Notes under the pieces: model-generated | What the model was told of the DNA's origin: nothing | Seen by the model: only the letters and a program-made list of their open reading frames with translations | The model's database searches: none | Shown: piece after piece, positions 1-9,374 of the stretch | Layout: each line of letters starts with the position of its first letter | Numbering within the stretch: the first letter of the stretch is position 1 | Made by a program: the position numbers and the translations under genes | From: an uncultured Shewanella sp. | Lineage (GTDB): Bacteria; Pseudomonadota; Gammaproteobacteria; Enterobacterales; Shewanellaceae | Reading direction: 5' to 3' | Length of the DNA: 64,000 nt | NCBI RefSeq assembly: GCF_947495455.1 | Contig: NZ_CANLZC010000008.1 | Coordinates: 1-64,000 of the forward strand

Positions 1-226
1 ACCAATCGAAGGGAGGTCAAACATAGGCCAAGAACTTACTCCCTAAAATTATATTAGCTCTTAACTGACCAGTATTAGGCCCTAGTGAACTTTCTTAGAA
101 ATTTTGATTTTTAAGAGAAACGATTGATATTTTATGCTGTGTGATCTGGCTTTATTTTAAAGCGTTTTGTTTTTGACCTATTCTATTAATAGTTGCTTTC
201 TTACATCAGCGATTAATGGAGGTAAT

Positions 227-1567
227 ATGTACAATGATTTATCCTTAGCGCACTTTATGGATGGACTGAAAAAGCGCAATCCAGGTGAGTTAGAATTTCA
301 TCAAGCCGTGTATGAAGTGGCAGAGTCGGTGATCCCCTTTATTCTTGATAATCCCATTTATCAACATGCAGCGATTTTACAACGAATGACAGAGCCTGAT
401 AGGAGCATTATTTTTAAAGTTGTTTGGGAAGATGATGCGGGAAATATTCGCTTAAATAGAGGTTATCGAGTGCAATTTAATAATGCAATTGGGCCTTATA
501 AAGGGGGATTGCGGTTTCATCCTTCAGTGAATTTCAGCATTCTTAAGTTTTTAGGTTTTGAGCAAACGTTTAAAAATAGTCTGACAACCTTGCCTATGGG
601 GGCGGCGAAAGGGGGGGCAGATTTTAACCCTAAGGGCAAGTCTGATCGAGAAGTCATGCGTTTTTGTCAGAGTTATATGACAGAGCTCTACCATCATATT
701 GGGCCCGATACGGATATTCCGGCTGGGGATATCGGAGTCGGGGCGAGAGAAATTAGTTTTATGTTTGGTCAATATAAGCGCCTACGTCATGAATTTACTG
801 GCGTACTCACAGGAAAGGCCTTGGAGTTTGGAGGAAGCCTCATTCGCACTGAGGCGACAGGGTATGGCACTGCTTTTTTCATGGAAGAAATGCTTGCTCA
901 TCGGGGTGACAGTATTCGAGGGAAAACCTGTGTGTTATCAGGCTCTGGAAATGTGGCACTGTATTGTACTGAAAAAATTATACAGCTTGGCGGTAAAGTG
1001 GTGACTTTATCTGATTCGTCCGGTTTTATTTATGATGAACAAGGTATAGATGAAGAAAAACTGGCCTACTTGATTGAGCTTAAAATTTTTCAAAGAGGGC
1101 GTATTTGCGACTATGCCGATAAATATCAGTGTGACTTCTTTGTTGATGAGAAGCCTTGGAGGATCCGTTGTGACTTGGCTTTTCCTTGTGCGACACAAAA
1201 CGAGATTGATAAAAACGATGCTCATTTACTTGTAACCAATGGTTGTATTGCTGTGGCTGAAGGTGCAAATATGCCAACTACGATAGAAGCGATTAAGATC
1301 TTACAACATGCCAAGGTCTTATTTGCTCCAGGTAAAGCGGCTAATGCCGGAGGCGTTGCCTTATCGGGCTTAGAGATGACACAAAATAGCGTTAGGTTGT
1401 CATGGAGTGCAAAAGAGTTAGAAGATAGATTGGCCAAGATTATGAAAGATATTCATCAGCAATGTGTGAAATACAATGAAGATGGAGATTATATTAACTA
1501 TGTGAATGGCGCCAATATTGCTGGTTTTATCAAAGTGGCTAATGCCATGTTAGCTTATGGAATATGA
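227..1567 (+). CDS. gdhA: NADP-specific glutamate dehydrogenase
   Basis: Catalyses reversible reductive amination of 2-oxoglutarate with ammonium to glutamate, a cytosolic nitrogen-assimilation enzyme. With the ATG at 227 the protein has 446 residues, like the ~447-residue E. coli-type enzyme. Substrate-site motifs PYKGGLRFHP (Lys92) and LPMGAAKGG (Lys128) fall at the family positions. A Rossmann GSGNVA motif lies near residue 239, and the C-terminal LFAPGKAANAGGVA block is present. An in-frame TTG at 167 would add 20 residues, but GGAGG at 219-223 sits just before the ATG, so I chose 227. No operon partner is visible; a cupin gene follows 41 bp downstream. Confidence 0.97.
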   Translation: MYNDLSLAHFMDGLKKRNPGELEFHQAVYEVAESVIPFILDNPIYQHAAILQRMTEPDRSIIFKVVWEDDAGNIRLNRGYRVQFNNAIGPYKGGLRFHPSVNFSILKFLGFEQTFKNSLTTLPMGAAKGGADFNPKGKSDREVMRFCQSYMTELYHHIGPDTDIPAGDIGVGAREISFMFGQYKRLRHEFTGVLTGKALEFGGSLIRTEATGYGTAFFMEEMLAHRGDSIRGKTCVLSGSGNVALYCTEKIIQLGGKVVTLSDSSGFIYDEQGIDEEKLAYLIELKIFQRGRICDYADKYQCDFFVDEKPWRIRCDLAFPCATQNEIDKNDAHLLVTNGCIAVAEGANMPTTIEAIKILQHAKVLFAPGKAANAGGVALSGLEMTQNSVRLSWSAKELEDRLAKIMKDIHQQCVKYNEDGDYINYVNGANIAGFIKVANAMLAYGI

Positions 1568-1608
1568 CATTTCATTTTAATTGGGCTCTTGAGCCTTAGG
1601 AAAAGAAG

Positions 1609-2268
1609 ATGATTAAAATGAATATTGTTACCGCTGCTATTTTAGGAATGGGCTTGAGTGTTTGTGTGCATAGTGCTGAAACGGATCCCACCGCTGGCCA
1701 TTTACCCGATATTCGGCGTATTGTAACGGGGAATAATAGCCAAGGTGATTCTTATATTGTTGAAGATGCTCCAGCGAAAGCAATATTAACGGTGCTCGAG
1801 CGACCGGGTTATCGTGTGGTGAATGTTTGGCGCACGAGTGCAGCACCTTCATTGGTGAATACAGCTGATACTGTTTCTGAGCAGCGAGGGATTTTGCCAC
1901 CTAAGGGAGGGACAATATTGCGTATTATTGATTTTCCTCCAGAGTCTAAAGATCTTAGTGTATTGAGATCAAAGCTTGATGCGACGTTTAGCCAGATGTA
2001 TCCAGATGCGGATTATCAAAAAAGTAAATACCCTGGAATGCATCAAACCCATACCATAGATTATGCCATTATCTTAGAAGGTGAAATTGTGGCTAAAATG
2101 GATCAAGGGGAAACCTTAATGAAGGAGGGTGATATCTTAATTCAAAGGGGCACAGATCATGCTTGGGTTAATAGGTCGAATAAGACGGCGCGAGTGGCAT
2201 TTGTGTTGATTGATGCTGTGTCATGTTTAGTTAAGGCTGATGTCGATCGATTTTGTTCTCATCGCTAA
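1609..2268 (+). CDS. exported cupin-domain protein
   Basis: A 219-residue protein with a likely signal peptide (residues ~1-23, ending VHSA) and a single C-terminal cupin barrel. The cupin part is seen as HTIDYAIILEGEI, then MKEGDILIQRGTDHAW near residues 165-185, then a closing FVLIDA strand. The N-terminal part (DIRRIVTGNNSQG) matches the opening of small stand-alone cupins of unknown substrate, which are usually cytosolic; the leader here is unusual. The start has a purine-rich site (aggaaaagaag). It lies 41 bp after gdhA in the same direction and could be cotranscribed. The function is not known; a role on a small organic substrate is only a family-level guess. Confidence 0.8.
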   Translation: MIKMNIVTAAILGMGLSVCVHSAETDPTAGHLPDIRRIVTGNNSQGDSYIVEDAPAKAILTVLERPGYRVVNVWRTSAAPSLVNTADTVSEQRGILPPKGGTILRIIDFPPESKDLSVLRSKLDATFSQMYPDADYQKSKYPGMHQTHTIDYAIILEGEIVAKMDQGETLMKEGDILIQRGTDHAWVNRSNKTARVAFVLIDAVSCLVKADVDRFCSHR

Positions 2269-2390
2269 TTTGAACTCCTTTATCTGGTCTGATCAGTTTG
2301 TCATATGTTTAAAAAGTTCTGAAAGAGAGTCGTAGCGCAATGAGATATATTCATTTGCAATGTAACTAGACTATTTTCAAGAAGACAATA

Positions 2391-4214
2391 ATGACAATAG
2401 GAATATCGACTTCAAGCGCTTTGCCGCAGAATACTATTGATATGGCTGCGTTAGTTACCTTATCAGAGCCTTGCGTAACGCCAAAAGCATTTAATGATAC
2501 ATTTGCCCCTTTACTATTGAACTTATTTGAGGGGGCCGAAAAGGGGAATGCCGAGTGCATTAGCCAGCTATTACAAATTGCATGTAAGCCTGAGGTTAAT
2601 GAACAAAAAGATTTGAGCGCCGAAATGGCGAATAATTTACTGGAAAAACTATTTTATCGTGCGGACATAAACAGTGCGGCGGGGAGTCAATTGGCGTGTG
2701 CAGCGCAAGATTTATATACCTTGACAGTAAACATAGAAGCCAAGTCGCAAGGCCATGTAAAAGGCGATACTCAGCAGCTGCCCAGCATTATATTAGACAT
2801 GGCGGTACAAGGTTTTTTAAATGCCGATGATATTAATAATGCATCTGCTGCAATGAAAGACTTAGTGAAGGTTCTAGGAGCTGCAGAGCCATCAGAGCCA
2901 TCAGAGCCATCAAAGCAGGCGCCAATAAAACAGGAGCCAAAAGAGTCTGTTACATCACAGCAGAAAAATCCTTCTGCTTGGATGGCTGGTAAAATACATG
3001 CCGAAGCGATAACCAAAGGCGGTAATGGCAATACAGATATCGATCTGAGTATCGATGATGCGTTTGATGACATACCTGATAATGAGTCTGTTATTCGAAA
3101 ACAACCTTTGAATAGTCAGTCTAATGTGCAACCAGATGCTGATGTTGTTTTAAATAATAGCCTGTCTTCTCCATTTATATCGCCAGTATTGCCAGAGGTA
3201 GGCGATATTGACAAATTACCTTTGACGGCAGAAAATTTGCAGACTTTGCAACAGACATTTGAACAAAGAGATAATTTAGTCGCAGCAAACAAGGCGAATA
3301 GCGTTAATGTAGCAGATATTGATACTCACTCTAATATGAGTGACAAAACTTGGACATCTTTCCCTCCAATGTCGCCTTCTTCAAACTCTTCTGCTTCTTC
3401 AAAAATTAGCTCACTTAATGAGAGTGAATTTAACTTTGACTTTGATGTTGACACTAGCTCAGAGGCTTCATCGATAGCGCCTTTTTTGCCGTCGTCAGTG
3501 AATAAAGCGACTGAAAAAGAGAAAAATAGTCAAGTGACCGAGCGAGCGCTTGTCTCCATGGTGAGTGAGCAGGCAAAAGCCCGTTTTGAAGATGCAAGAG
3601 CCCGCTTTGAAGCCGCAAGAAATGAATTTCAAGATGGTTTAATGAGGCATTTAAGAGAGGATTATACTGAAGAAGCGCGCATATCAAGGCTCTTTGAGCA
3701 AGGAATGGCCCATTTTGATAAGGTGACTTCGATTGAGCGTTTTGAACCTGCAGTTAATGCGGCTGCAATCGCGCCGTCATCAATGAGGGCTATTAATGCT
3801 TCAGACAGTGTAAAAGCCATCACATTACCTGAGTCAAGTTGGCCGAGAGCTCAGGGGATCGTTTCACCACAAGTGATGCCAACAGCGGCGAATTCGTCAT
3901 TTGCACCAGCCAATGACGGGCGAGATCAAATCTTAGCACAACGACAAATAGATGCTGAGTTGAAGAAAGAAAATCGAGTCATGGATGAAGTGGTTGAGCA
4001 GTATAGTCAAACGACCTCCCTTCAAACTACGCCCCCTACTGTGAGCAAACCTGTTAGTCCAACTTCCAGTGAGAATGACGATCTTTGGGCACAAAATGCT
4101 CCATCTGTTGAAGGTGTCATAAAAGAGGGCATATCAAACATGTTCACGAGTGCGGTGGCTACAGCGACATCACCATTCAGCTGGGCGTGGGGTAAAGTCA
4201 CAGGAAAGTCGTAG
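2391..4214 (+). CDS. hypothetical 607-residue effector-like protein
   Basis: I do not recognise this protein. It has no signal peptide or membrane segment. Residues ~1-155 look all-helical. A short SEP tripeptide repeat lies near residues 164-172, from a gagccatca DNA repeat. A long Ser/Asn/Asp-rich low-complexity stretch follows (~190-370), then a charged helical segment with heptad character (ARFEDARARFEAARNEF, ~400-420), another disordered stretch, and a short amphipathic C-terminus. Ordered N-terminal helices followed by long disordered linkers and a coiled coil resemble secreted effectors or scaffold proteins, but nothing here proves secretion. The ATG at 2391 has only a weak upstream purine run (aagaagac). 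It is flanked by a MITE-like element downstream. Confidence 0.8.
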   Translation: MTIGISTSSALPQNTIDMAALVTLSEPCVTPKAFNDTFAPLLLNLFEGAEKGNAECISQLLQIACKPEVNEQKDLSAEMANNLLEKLFYRADINSAAGSQLACAAQDLYTLTVNIEAKSQGHVKGDTQQLPSIILDMAVQGFLNADDINNASAAMKDLVKVLGAAEPSEPSEPSKQAPIKQEPKESVTSQQKNPSAWMAGKIHAEAITKGGNGNTDIDLSIDDAFDDIPDNESVIRKQPLNSQSNVQPDADVVLNNSLSSPFISPVLPEVGDIDKLPLTAENLQTLQQTFEQRDNLVAANKANSVNVADIDTHSNMSDKTWTSFPPMSPSSNSSASSKISSLNESEFNFDFDVDTSSEASSIAPFLPSSVNKATEKEKNSQVTERALVSMVSEQAKARFEDARARFEAARNEFQDGLMRHLREDYTEEARISRLFEQGMAHFDKVTSIERFEPAVNAAAIAPSSMRAINASDSVKAITLPESSWPRAQGIVSPQVMPTAANSSFAPANDGRDQILAQRQIDAELKKENRVMDEVVEQYSQTTSLQTTPPTVSKPVSPTSSENDDLWAQNAPSVEGVIKEGISNMFTSAVATATSPFSWAWGKVTGKS

Positions 4215-4256
4215 GAAAGTAGACGATAAGAAAAATTGCTGAGGAATGGATTGAGA

Positions 4257-4285
4257 CAGTTACCAATTAATGCTTTTGGTAACTG
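4257..4285 (+). terminator. hairpin after the 607-residue gene
   Basis: CAGTTACCA (4257-4265) pairs perfectly with TGGTAACTG (4277-4285) across an 11-nt loop, 43 bp after the stop codon. The following tgtttcg is only a weak U-tract, so termination efficiency is uncertain. Confidence 0.45.
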
Positions 4286-4302
4286 TGTTTCGATCAACTT
4301 TA

Positions 4303-4568
4303 ATACCAATTCCATTATATAGATGATCAATTCAGAGCTTCTCAGGCTTTTCAATTCAAGGCGCATTTATGCTGTAATGGTGATTCCCTTTCAAATGAAT
4401 GCAACGCAGAAGTGGAATGTCTGAGCAGCTCACTTTGTGCGGGTTTCAACATACTTTATGCTACGTTAGCTGCTTTCGATATAGAATGACTATTAGCTTC
4501 AATCATCTGCCTTGCCTACAGCATGTTGAATTCCCGCTGAAAGATCACTTATATAATGGAATTGGTAT
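4303..4568. mobile_element. MITE-like element with terminal inverted repeats
   Basis: ATACCAATTCCATTATATA (4303-4321) is repeated in exact inverse complement at 4550-4568. The similarity extends inward imperfectly (GATGATCAATTCAG against AGTGATCTTTCAG). The 266-bp interior has no convincing ORF. It sits between two convergent genes. Short size, perfect 19-bp ends and no coding capacity fit a non-autonomous MITE. A target-site duplication is not clear; TA/AA dinucleotides flank the ends. Confidence 0.7.
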
Positions 4569-4579
4569 AAGGCATAGAA

Positions 4580-5896
4580 TTAGTGCAATTTCATTCTCGG
4601 TCTCACGGCACGCATGAGCTTTTCTGTTAACCATAGCGCAAATGTTTTGGTTGTGCCGTGGATCGCTTTTTGATGCATACGATAGAGGGAAATATACACT
4701 AGGCGGGCCAATTTTCCTTCAATGAACATAGTGTTTTTCGTGAGGTTGCCCATTAAGCTGCCAACAGTACTGAACTTAGATAAGTTAACCAAAGATCCAT
4801 AATCGACATAGGTATAGCTTTCTAGTGGCTTGCCTTTGAGTTCATTTATTAGGTTCTTTTCGACACATTCTGCCATTTGATGTGCTGATTGAGCGCGAGG
4901 AGGGACGAATTTACCATCGGCTTGCTTGCAAGCACAGCAATCGCCAATGACATAAATATCATCATTGACAGTACTGACTAAAGTGTCTTTTACCATGATC
5001 TGGTTGGCACGGTTTAACTCAAATAAATTAATTTCTTTAATAAAGTCTGGTGCTTTAACCCCGGCAGCCCACAGCATTAGGTTCGCTTCAATGTGAGTTC
5101 CCTCTTTTGTAATAAAGCCTGTGGTCGTGGCCTCACTGACGCAGGTGTTTTCAAGCACATTTACACCGAGTTTAACCAGCTCTCGTCTTGCTGATGCGGC
5201 AATGCGATCGGGAAGAGCGGGTAAGATGCGCGGGCCGGCTTCAATTAAATGAATATGTAGCCTATCGGCTGTCATTTTACTTAAACCATAACTTTTCAGC
5301 AGCTCAGTGACATGATAAAGCTCAGCTGAGAGTTCAACCCCTGTTGCCCCTGCGCCCACAATGGCAATATCGAGTCGTGTGTTAGTATCAGATTGATGAA
5401 TACGGGTGAAGCTATCAAGTAATGCGTGATGAAAACGATCGGCTTGTTGATGAGAATCGAGAAAATAGCAATGTTCTTTAACCCCTGGCGTATTAAAATC
5501 ATTACTGACGCTGCCAATGGCAATGACTAATTTGTCATATTGAATATGGCGCTCAGGCAGAATAGCGGCATGATGATCATTGAGAATTGGTGCTAGAGTG
5601 ATGGTTTTATCATCATGGTTTAAATGGCAGAAGGTGCCCAGTTGAAATTGATAGCCATGTTTTGCAGCATGAGCGGAGTAGACCACACCATCGAGATTAG
5701 GATCGAGTGATCCCGTTGCGACTTCATGGAGTAAAGGCTTCCAAATATGGGTGCGATTTTTGTCGATTAAGGTTATGGTTGCTTTGCCTTTTTTACCTAG
5801 CTTATGGCCGAGTTGGGTGGCTAATTCTAACCCTCCGGCACCACCACCAATGATCACAATGTTTGGAATTGTTGAATTAGGGGTTGTTGAGTCCAT
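4580..5896 (-). CDS. ndh: type II NADH dehydrogenase (NADH:quinone oxidoreductase)
   Basis: Single-subunit, non-proton-pumping NADH:quinone oxidoreductase of the inner membrane face, feeding electrons to quinone with FAD as cofactor. From the ATG at 5896 it has 438 residues (E. coli Ndh 434). Visible motifs are the N-terminal FAD dinucleotide fold IVIIGGGAGGLELATQLG, the second NADH-binding fold DIAIVGAGATGVELSAEL, and a late FAD-contact block DDIYVIGDCC. A GTG at 5950 would add 18 residues unlike the family, so 5896 is preferred although its ribosome site (gaatgaagat) is modest. Its 3' end lies 12 bp from the MITE-like element. It faces the 607-residue gene and appears monocistronic. Confidence 0.95.
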   Translation of the reverse strand: MDSTTPNSTIPNIVIIGGGAGGLELATQLGHKLGKKGKATITLIDKNRTHIWKPLLHEVATGSLDPNLDGVVYSAHAAKHGYQFQLGTFCHLNHDDKTITLAPILNDHHAAILPERHIQYDKLVIAIGSVSNDFNTPGVKEHCYFLDSHQQADRFHHALLDSFTRIHQSDTNTRLDIAIVGAGATGVELSAELYHVTELLKSYGLSKMTADRLHIHLIEAGPRILPALPDRIAASARRELVKLGVNVLENTCVSEATTTGFITKEGTHIEANLMLWAAGVKAPDFIKEINLFELNRANQIMVKDTLVSTVNDDIYVIGDCCACKQADGKFVPPRAQSAHQMAECVEKNLINELKGKPLESYTYVDYGSLVNLSKFSTVGSLMGNLTKNTMFIEGKLARLVYISLYRMHQKAIHGTTKTFALWLTEKLMRAVRPRMKLH

Positions 5897-6534
5897 ATCT
5901 TCATTCTCACGTTGACTAACACTAGCGCGTACATATTGATGATAGGGCACTTAAATTCAAAATCGTTAAAGGTTAAACAAGATTTTACATTTTTATTTTC
6001 TAAATAATGCTTAATAATCAACAGTTTGTTTTGTGATCTGAAATTTAAATGTCAAATCTTAGATTAATATTAACTCATCATTGTGAGTAAAAGCATAAAG
6101 CTTGTAGGGGCCTTTACTGACTTGATTAATCAATATTGAATTATTGTTATCACGCACAACATTCACTCTAACAAAAGAGCAAGCTTAATAAATTTACTAT
6201 TGCATTTACGACTGTATTTCACGTATTAACGCCATAAAACGAGCCGTAAATCGCTAAAGGTTATAGTGCTATATATTGAGCTGAGTGTCACTAGGAGATG
6301 TTAAATTTTCGGCAATACTAATAGATAGAGGAATGGATAAAGCGAAATGATATTGCGGTATATTCATCATTCATGGACATAGTTCTTTTTTAGAGCAAAT
6401 GGCTTATTGTGTTCTGGCTATTTTTAAGGCTAAATCATTTTTATTCCGAATGACTTGGATAGAAAAAGTGTCTTTATTTCGCTGTATCACGGGTATAGAG
6501 ACAATAAACTTTATTGAAACGATGAGGATATATC
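5897..6534. other. long intergenic region between divergent genes
   Basis: About 640 bp of AT-rich sequence between ndh and the permease, which are transcribed away from each other, so both promoters should lie here. I see no ORF with a credible start, no strong hairpin and no recognisable riboswitch. Confidence 0.5.
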
Positions 6535-7959
6535 ATGGTCGATAAAGAAATACCTTACAGCAGCCAGTCCGATACTCAGGTCAAAGATTTGAAGGCGCAA
6601 TATTTATCTAAACGACAATTAAAGAAAGGGGTGGCGGGTTGGATCATATTGGCCTGTCTTGGTGTGTCTTATGTGATTTCCGGTGATTTTGCAGGGTGGA
6701 ACTTTGGGTTAGCCTCAGGTGGATTTGGTGGCATGTTGATTGCCACTGTGATCATGGGGATCATGTATGGTGGCTTAGTGCTGACCTTGGCTGAGTTATC
6801 CTCTTCTTTACCAACCGCTGGAGGCGGATACAGTTTTGCGCGCAGAGCCATGGGACCTTGGGGCGGCTTTTTAACGGGGACGGCGATTTTACTTGAATAT
6901 GCCATTGCACCTGCAGCGATTGCGATTTTTATTGGCAGTTATTTGCAAACCTTGGTTGGAATAGATGGCCCCATTGTCTATGGCGGCATTTATGTTATTT
7001 TTGTCGGTATTCATTTATGGGGGGCGGGTGAAGCGTTAAGGATCATGATGGTGATCACTTTACTTGCTGTCATTGCCATTCTTGTTTTTATTTTGGCTAT
7101 GCTGCCTCATTTCCAATGGGCCTTGTTATTTGATATTGCGCCTAATCCTCAAGCTTTTGGTGCAAGTCGGTTTCTTCCAGAAGGCTTCGTGGGTATTTGG
7201 GCCGCTTTGCCTTTTGCCATGTGGTTATTTTTGGCCGTTGAAGGTGTGCCATTAGCGGCAGAAGAAGCACAAAATCCGGCTAAAGATTTGCCTAAAGGCA
7301 TTATCGCTTCAATGATTATTTTGATTTTTTTTGCATTTTCAATTTTGTTGCTGGCCTCCGGTGGAGCAAGTGCTGAACAGATAAAGTCACATGGTGCGCC
7401 ACTTGTGGGGGCATTAAGTGTGATTTATGGCAGTCAATCATGGGTCGTGACTTTTGTGAATGTGATTGGTTTATTTGGCTTAATTGCCAGCTTCTTTTCG
7501 ATTATTTATGCGTATTCTCGGCAGCTATTTTCTTTATCTAGGGCAGGGTATTTACCACGATTTTTATCGCTATCGAGTAAACGTAAGGTTCCTGTGTGGG
7601 CGCTGATCATTCCCGGCTTTTTAGGGTTTTTGTTGTCGTTAACCGGTGAAGGGGATTTAATGATCACTATGGCGGTTTTTGGTGCGACACTGTCTTATGC
7701 CATGATGAGTTTATCTCACATTATTTTACGGGCAAAAGAACCTGAACTTGTTAGGCCTTATCGAACGCCCGGTGGCCGTTTTACATCAAGTTTAACCCTT
7801 GTTTTATCATTAGTTGCACTGGCTTCCACTTTTGTGGTGAGTTTTCATGCTGCGATCTGGGCGGGTATTTTTTATTTTATCATGTTGCTTTATTTCACCT
7901 TTTACAGTCGACATCATTTAGTGGCATCGGCACCAGAAGAGGTATTTGATGATGCATGA
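6535..7959 (+). CDS. eat: ethanolamine-type APC family permease
   Basis: A 474-residue inner-membrane amino acid/polyamine/organocation permease with about 12 hydrophobic segments. The opening GVSYVISGDFAGWNFGLA followed by GGFGGMLIATVIMG matches the ethanolamine permease subfamily rather than generic amino acid carriers. The LPTAGGGYSFARRAMGPWGG segment is the conserved APC helix 2-3 region. The ATG at 6535 follows gatgaggatatatc. Its stop overlaps an ATG (atga at 7956), although the ligase downstream probably starts at 8004. It heads a same-strand cluster of ligase, aldehyde dehydrogenase, alcohol dehydrogenase and amidase, so the likely substrate is ethanolamine or a close amino alcohol. 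The substrate is inferred, not demonstrated. Confidence 0.88.
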   Translation: MVDKEIPYSSQSDTQVKDLKAQYLSKRQLKKGVAGWIILACLGVSYVISGDFAGWNFGLASGGFGGMLIATVIMGIMYGGLVLTLAELSSSLPTAGGGYSFARRAMGPWGGFLTGTAILLEYAIAPAAIAIFIGSYLQTLVGIDGPIVYGGIYVIFVGIHLWGAGEALRIMMVITLLAVIAILVFILAMLPHFQWALLFDIAPNPQAFGASRFLPEGFVGIWAALPFAMWLFLAVEGVPLAAEEAQNPAKDLPKGIIASMIILIFFAFSILLLASGGASAEQIKSHGAPLVGALSVIYGSQSWVVTFVNVIGLFGLIASFFSIIYAYSRQLFSLSRAGYLPRFLSLSSKRKVPVWALIIPGFLGFLLSLTGEGDLMITMAVFGATLSYAMMSLSHIILRAKEPELVRPYRTPGGRFTSSLTLVLSLVALASTFVVSFHAAIWAGIFYFIMLLYFTFYSRHHLVASAPEEVFDDA

Positions 7960-8003
7960 CAATACGAAAAAATAAGGGAAATATCATTGAAAAGGGAGTT
8001 GAT

Positions 8004-9374
8004 ATGCTAAGTGCAAGGCAGGTAAAAACCATTGCGGATGCAAAAGCCATTGTTGAAGAGCGAGGTTTACGTCATGTCAAAGTCGGGCTGTTTGATATTG
8101 ACGGAGTGATGCGCGGTAAATATATGGCGAAGGATAAATTTTTTTCTGCTTTAGAAAAAGGGTTTGCCTTTTGTGATGTGGTATTGGGGTGGGATCTTAA
8201 AGATCAGTTATTAGATAAAACGCAATATACAGGTTGGCATACAGGTTATCCCGATGCGCCTGTTCGCATTTTAGCCGACAGTTGCCGTGACGTTTACGAA
8301 GAGGAGGGCATGTTATTATTTATTGCCGAATTTGATGACGAGGCAGGGAAAATTTGTCCTAGGCAAACCTTATCACGGGTGATTAAACAGGCTCATGATA
8401 TGGGCTTTAATGTGTTTGGTGCACTTGAGTATGAGTTTTTTCTTTTTAATGAAACGCCTGAGTCAGTGCGGCAAAAACATTATCGTGATTTAAATACTTT
8501 TACGCCGGATTGGTTTGGTTATTCCATGCTTCGTAACTCGGTACACGCGAAGCTGTATCGAGACATGCTAGAAATGGCTAACTTGATGGACTTTCCCATT
8601 GAGAGTTTACATACTGAAACGGGACCCGGCGTTATCGAGGCGGCGATTAGTGTTGATGAGCTTAGTGCGGCAGCAGATAAAGCGGCACTGTTTAAAACTT
8701 TTATGAAAGTCTTTGCTCAGCGGCACAATCTGATGGCCACATTTATGGCTAAATGGTCCGGTGAATTTCCTGGACAAAGCGGACACATACACCTTTCACT
8801 GCAACATCTCGATGGTCAATCTGCTTTTTTTGACCCCTCACAGAAACATAATATGAGTAATATTCAGCGACATTTTCTTGCGGGGCAGCAAAAGCTGATG
8901 CCAGAATTTTTGGCTATGCTTGCACCGACGATTAATAGTTATACGCGTATGATCCCAGGTTTTTGGGCGCCGACTCAAGCCACTTGGGGAGTGGAGAATC
9001 GCACCACAGCGCTGAGGGTGATTCAAGGTTCTGATAAATGTCAACGGATCGAGTACCGCTTGTGCGCGGCAGATGCCAATCCTTATTTAGCCTTGGCGGC
9101 AGCACTGGCCAGTGGATTATTCGGTATACAGGAGAAGTTAGAGCCTTATCCTCAGGTAAAGGGTAATGCCTATGAACAGCCCCAGCCGAATGAATTGAGT
9201 TTGCCAACGAGTCTATGGAATGCCGCGCAAAAATTGAGGCAATCGACAGCCGCAAAAACCTTCTTTGGTGAGGTGTTTGTGACACATTTTGCTAATAGCC
9301 GCGAATGGGAAGAGCGTGAATATCGCAAGCATGTGTCAGATTGGGAAATGAGCCGATATTTTGAAATCATTTAG
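8004..9374 (+). CDS. glutamine-synthetase-family gamma-glutamylamide ligase
   Basis: An ATP-dependent ligase of the glutamine synthetase fold, expected to join glutamate through its gamma-carboxyl to an amine (ethanolamine or similar) rather than ammonia. GS signature blocks appear in order: EYEFFLFNE, TGPGVIEAAI, GQSGHIHLSL, a NSYTRMIPGFWAPTQATW block with VENRTTALR, and EYRLCAADANPYLALAAAL. The N-terminal block VKVGLFDIDGVMRGKY resembles the IpuC/IpuI and PuuA-like amine ligases. I chose ATG 8004 (456 residues) because AAAGGGAG lies seven bases before it; an upstream ATG at 7956 overlaps the permease stop. The last 28 codons are copied downstream in a tandem repeat. Exact amine substrate is inferred from the neighbours. 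Confidence 0.88.
   Translation: MLSARQVKTIADAKAIVEERGLRHVKVGLFDIDGVMRGKYMAKDKFFSALEKGFAFCDVVLGWDLKDQLLDKTQYTGWHTGYPDAPVRILADSCRDVYEEEGMLLFIAEFDDEAGKICPRQTLSRVIKQAHDMGFNVFGALEYEFFLFNETPESVRQKHYRDLNTFTPDWFGYSMLRNSVHAKLYRDMLEMANLMDFPIESLHTETGPGVIEAAISVDELSAAADKAALFKTFMKVFAQRHNLMATFMAKWSGEFPGQSGHIHLSLQHLDGQSAFFDPSQKHNMSNIQRHFLAGQQKLMPEFLAMLAPTINSYTRMIPGFWAPTQATWGVENRTTALRVIQGSDKCQRIEYRLCAADANPYLALAAALASGLFGIQEKLEPYPQVKGNAYEQPQPNELSLPTSLWNAAQKLRQSTAAKTFFGEVFVTHFANSREWEEREYRKHVSDWEMSRYFEII

Noticed and set aside
1..226. A gene or RNA before gdhA
   Set aside because: No ORF with support, no hairpin structure; likely promoter DNA.
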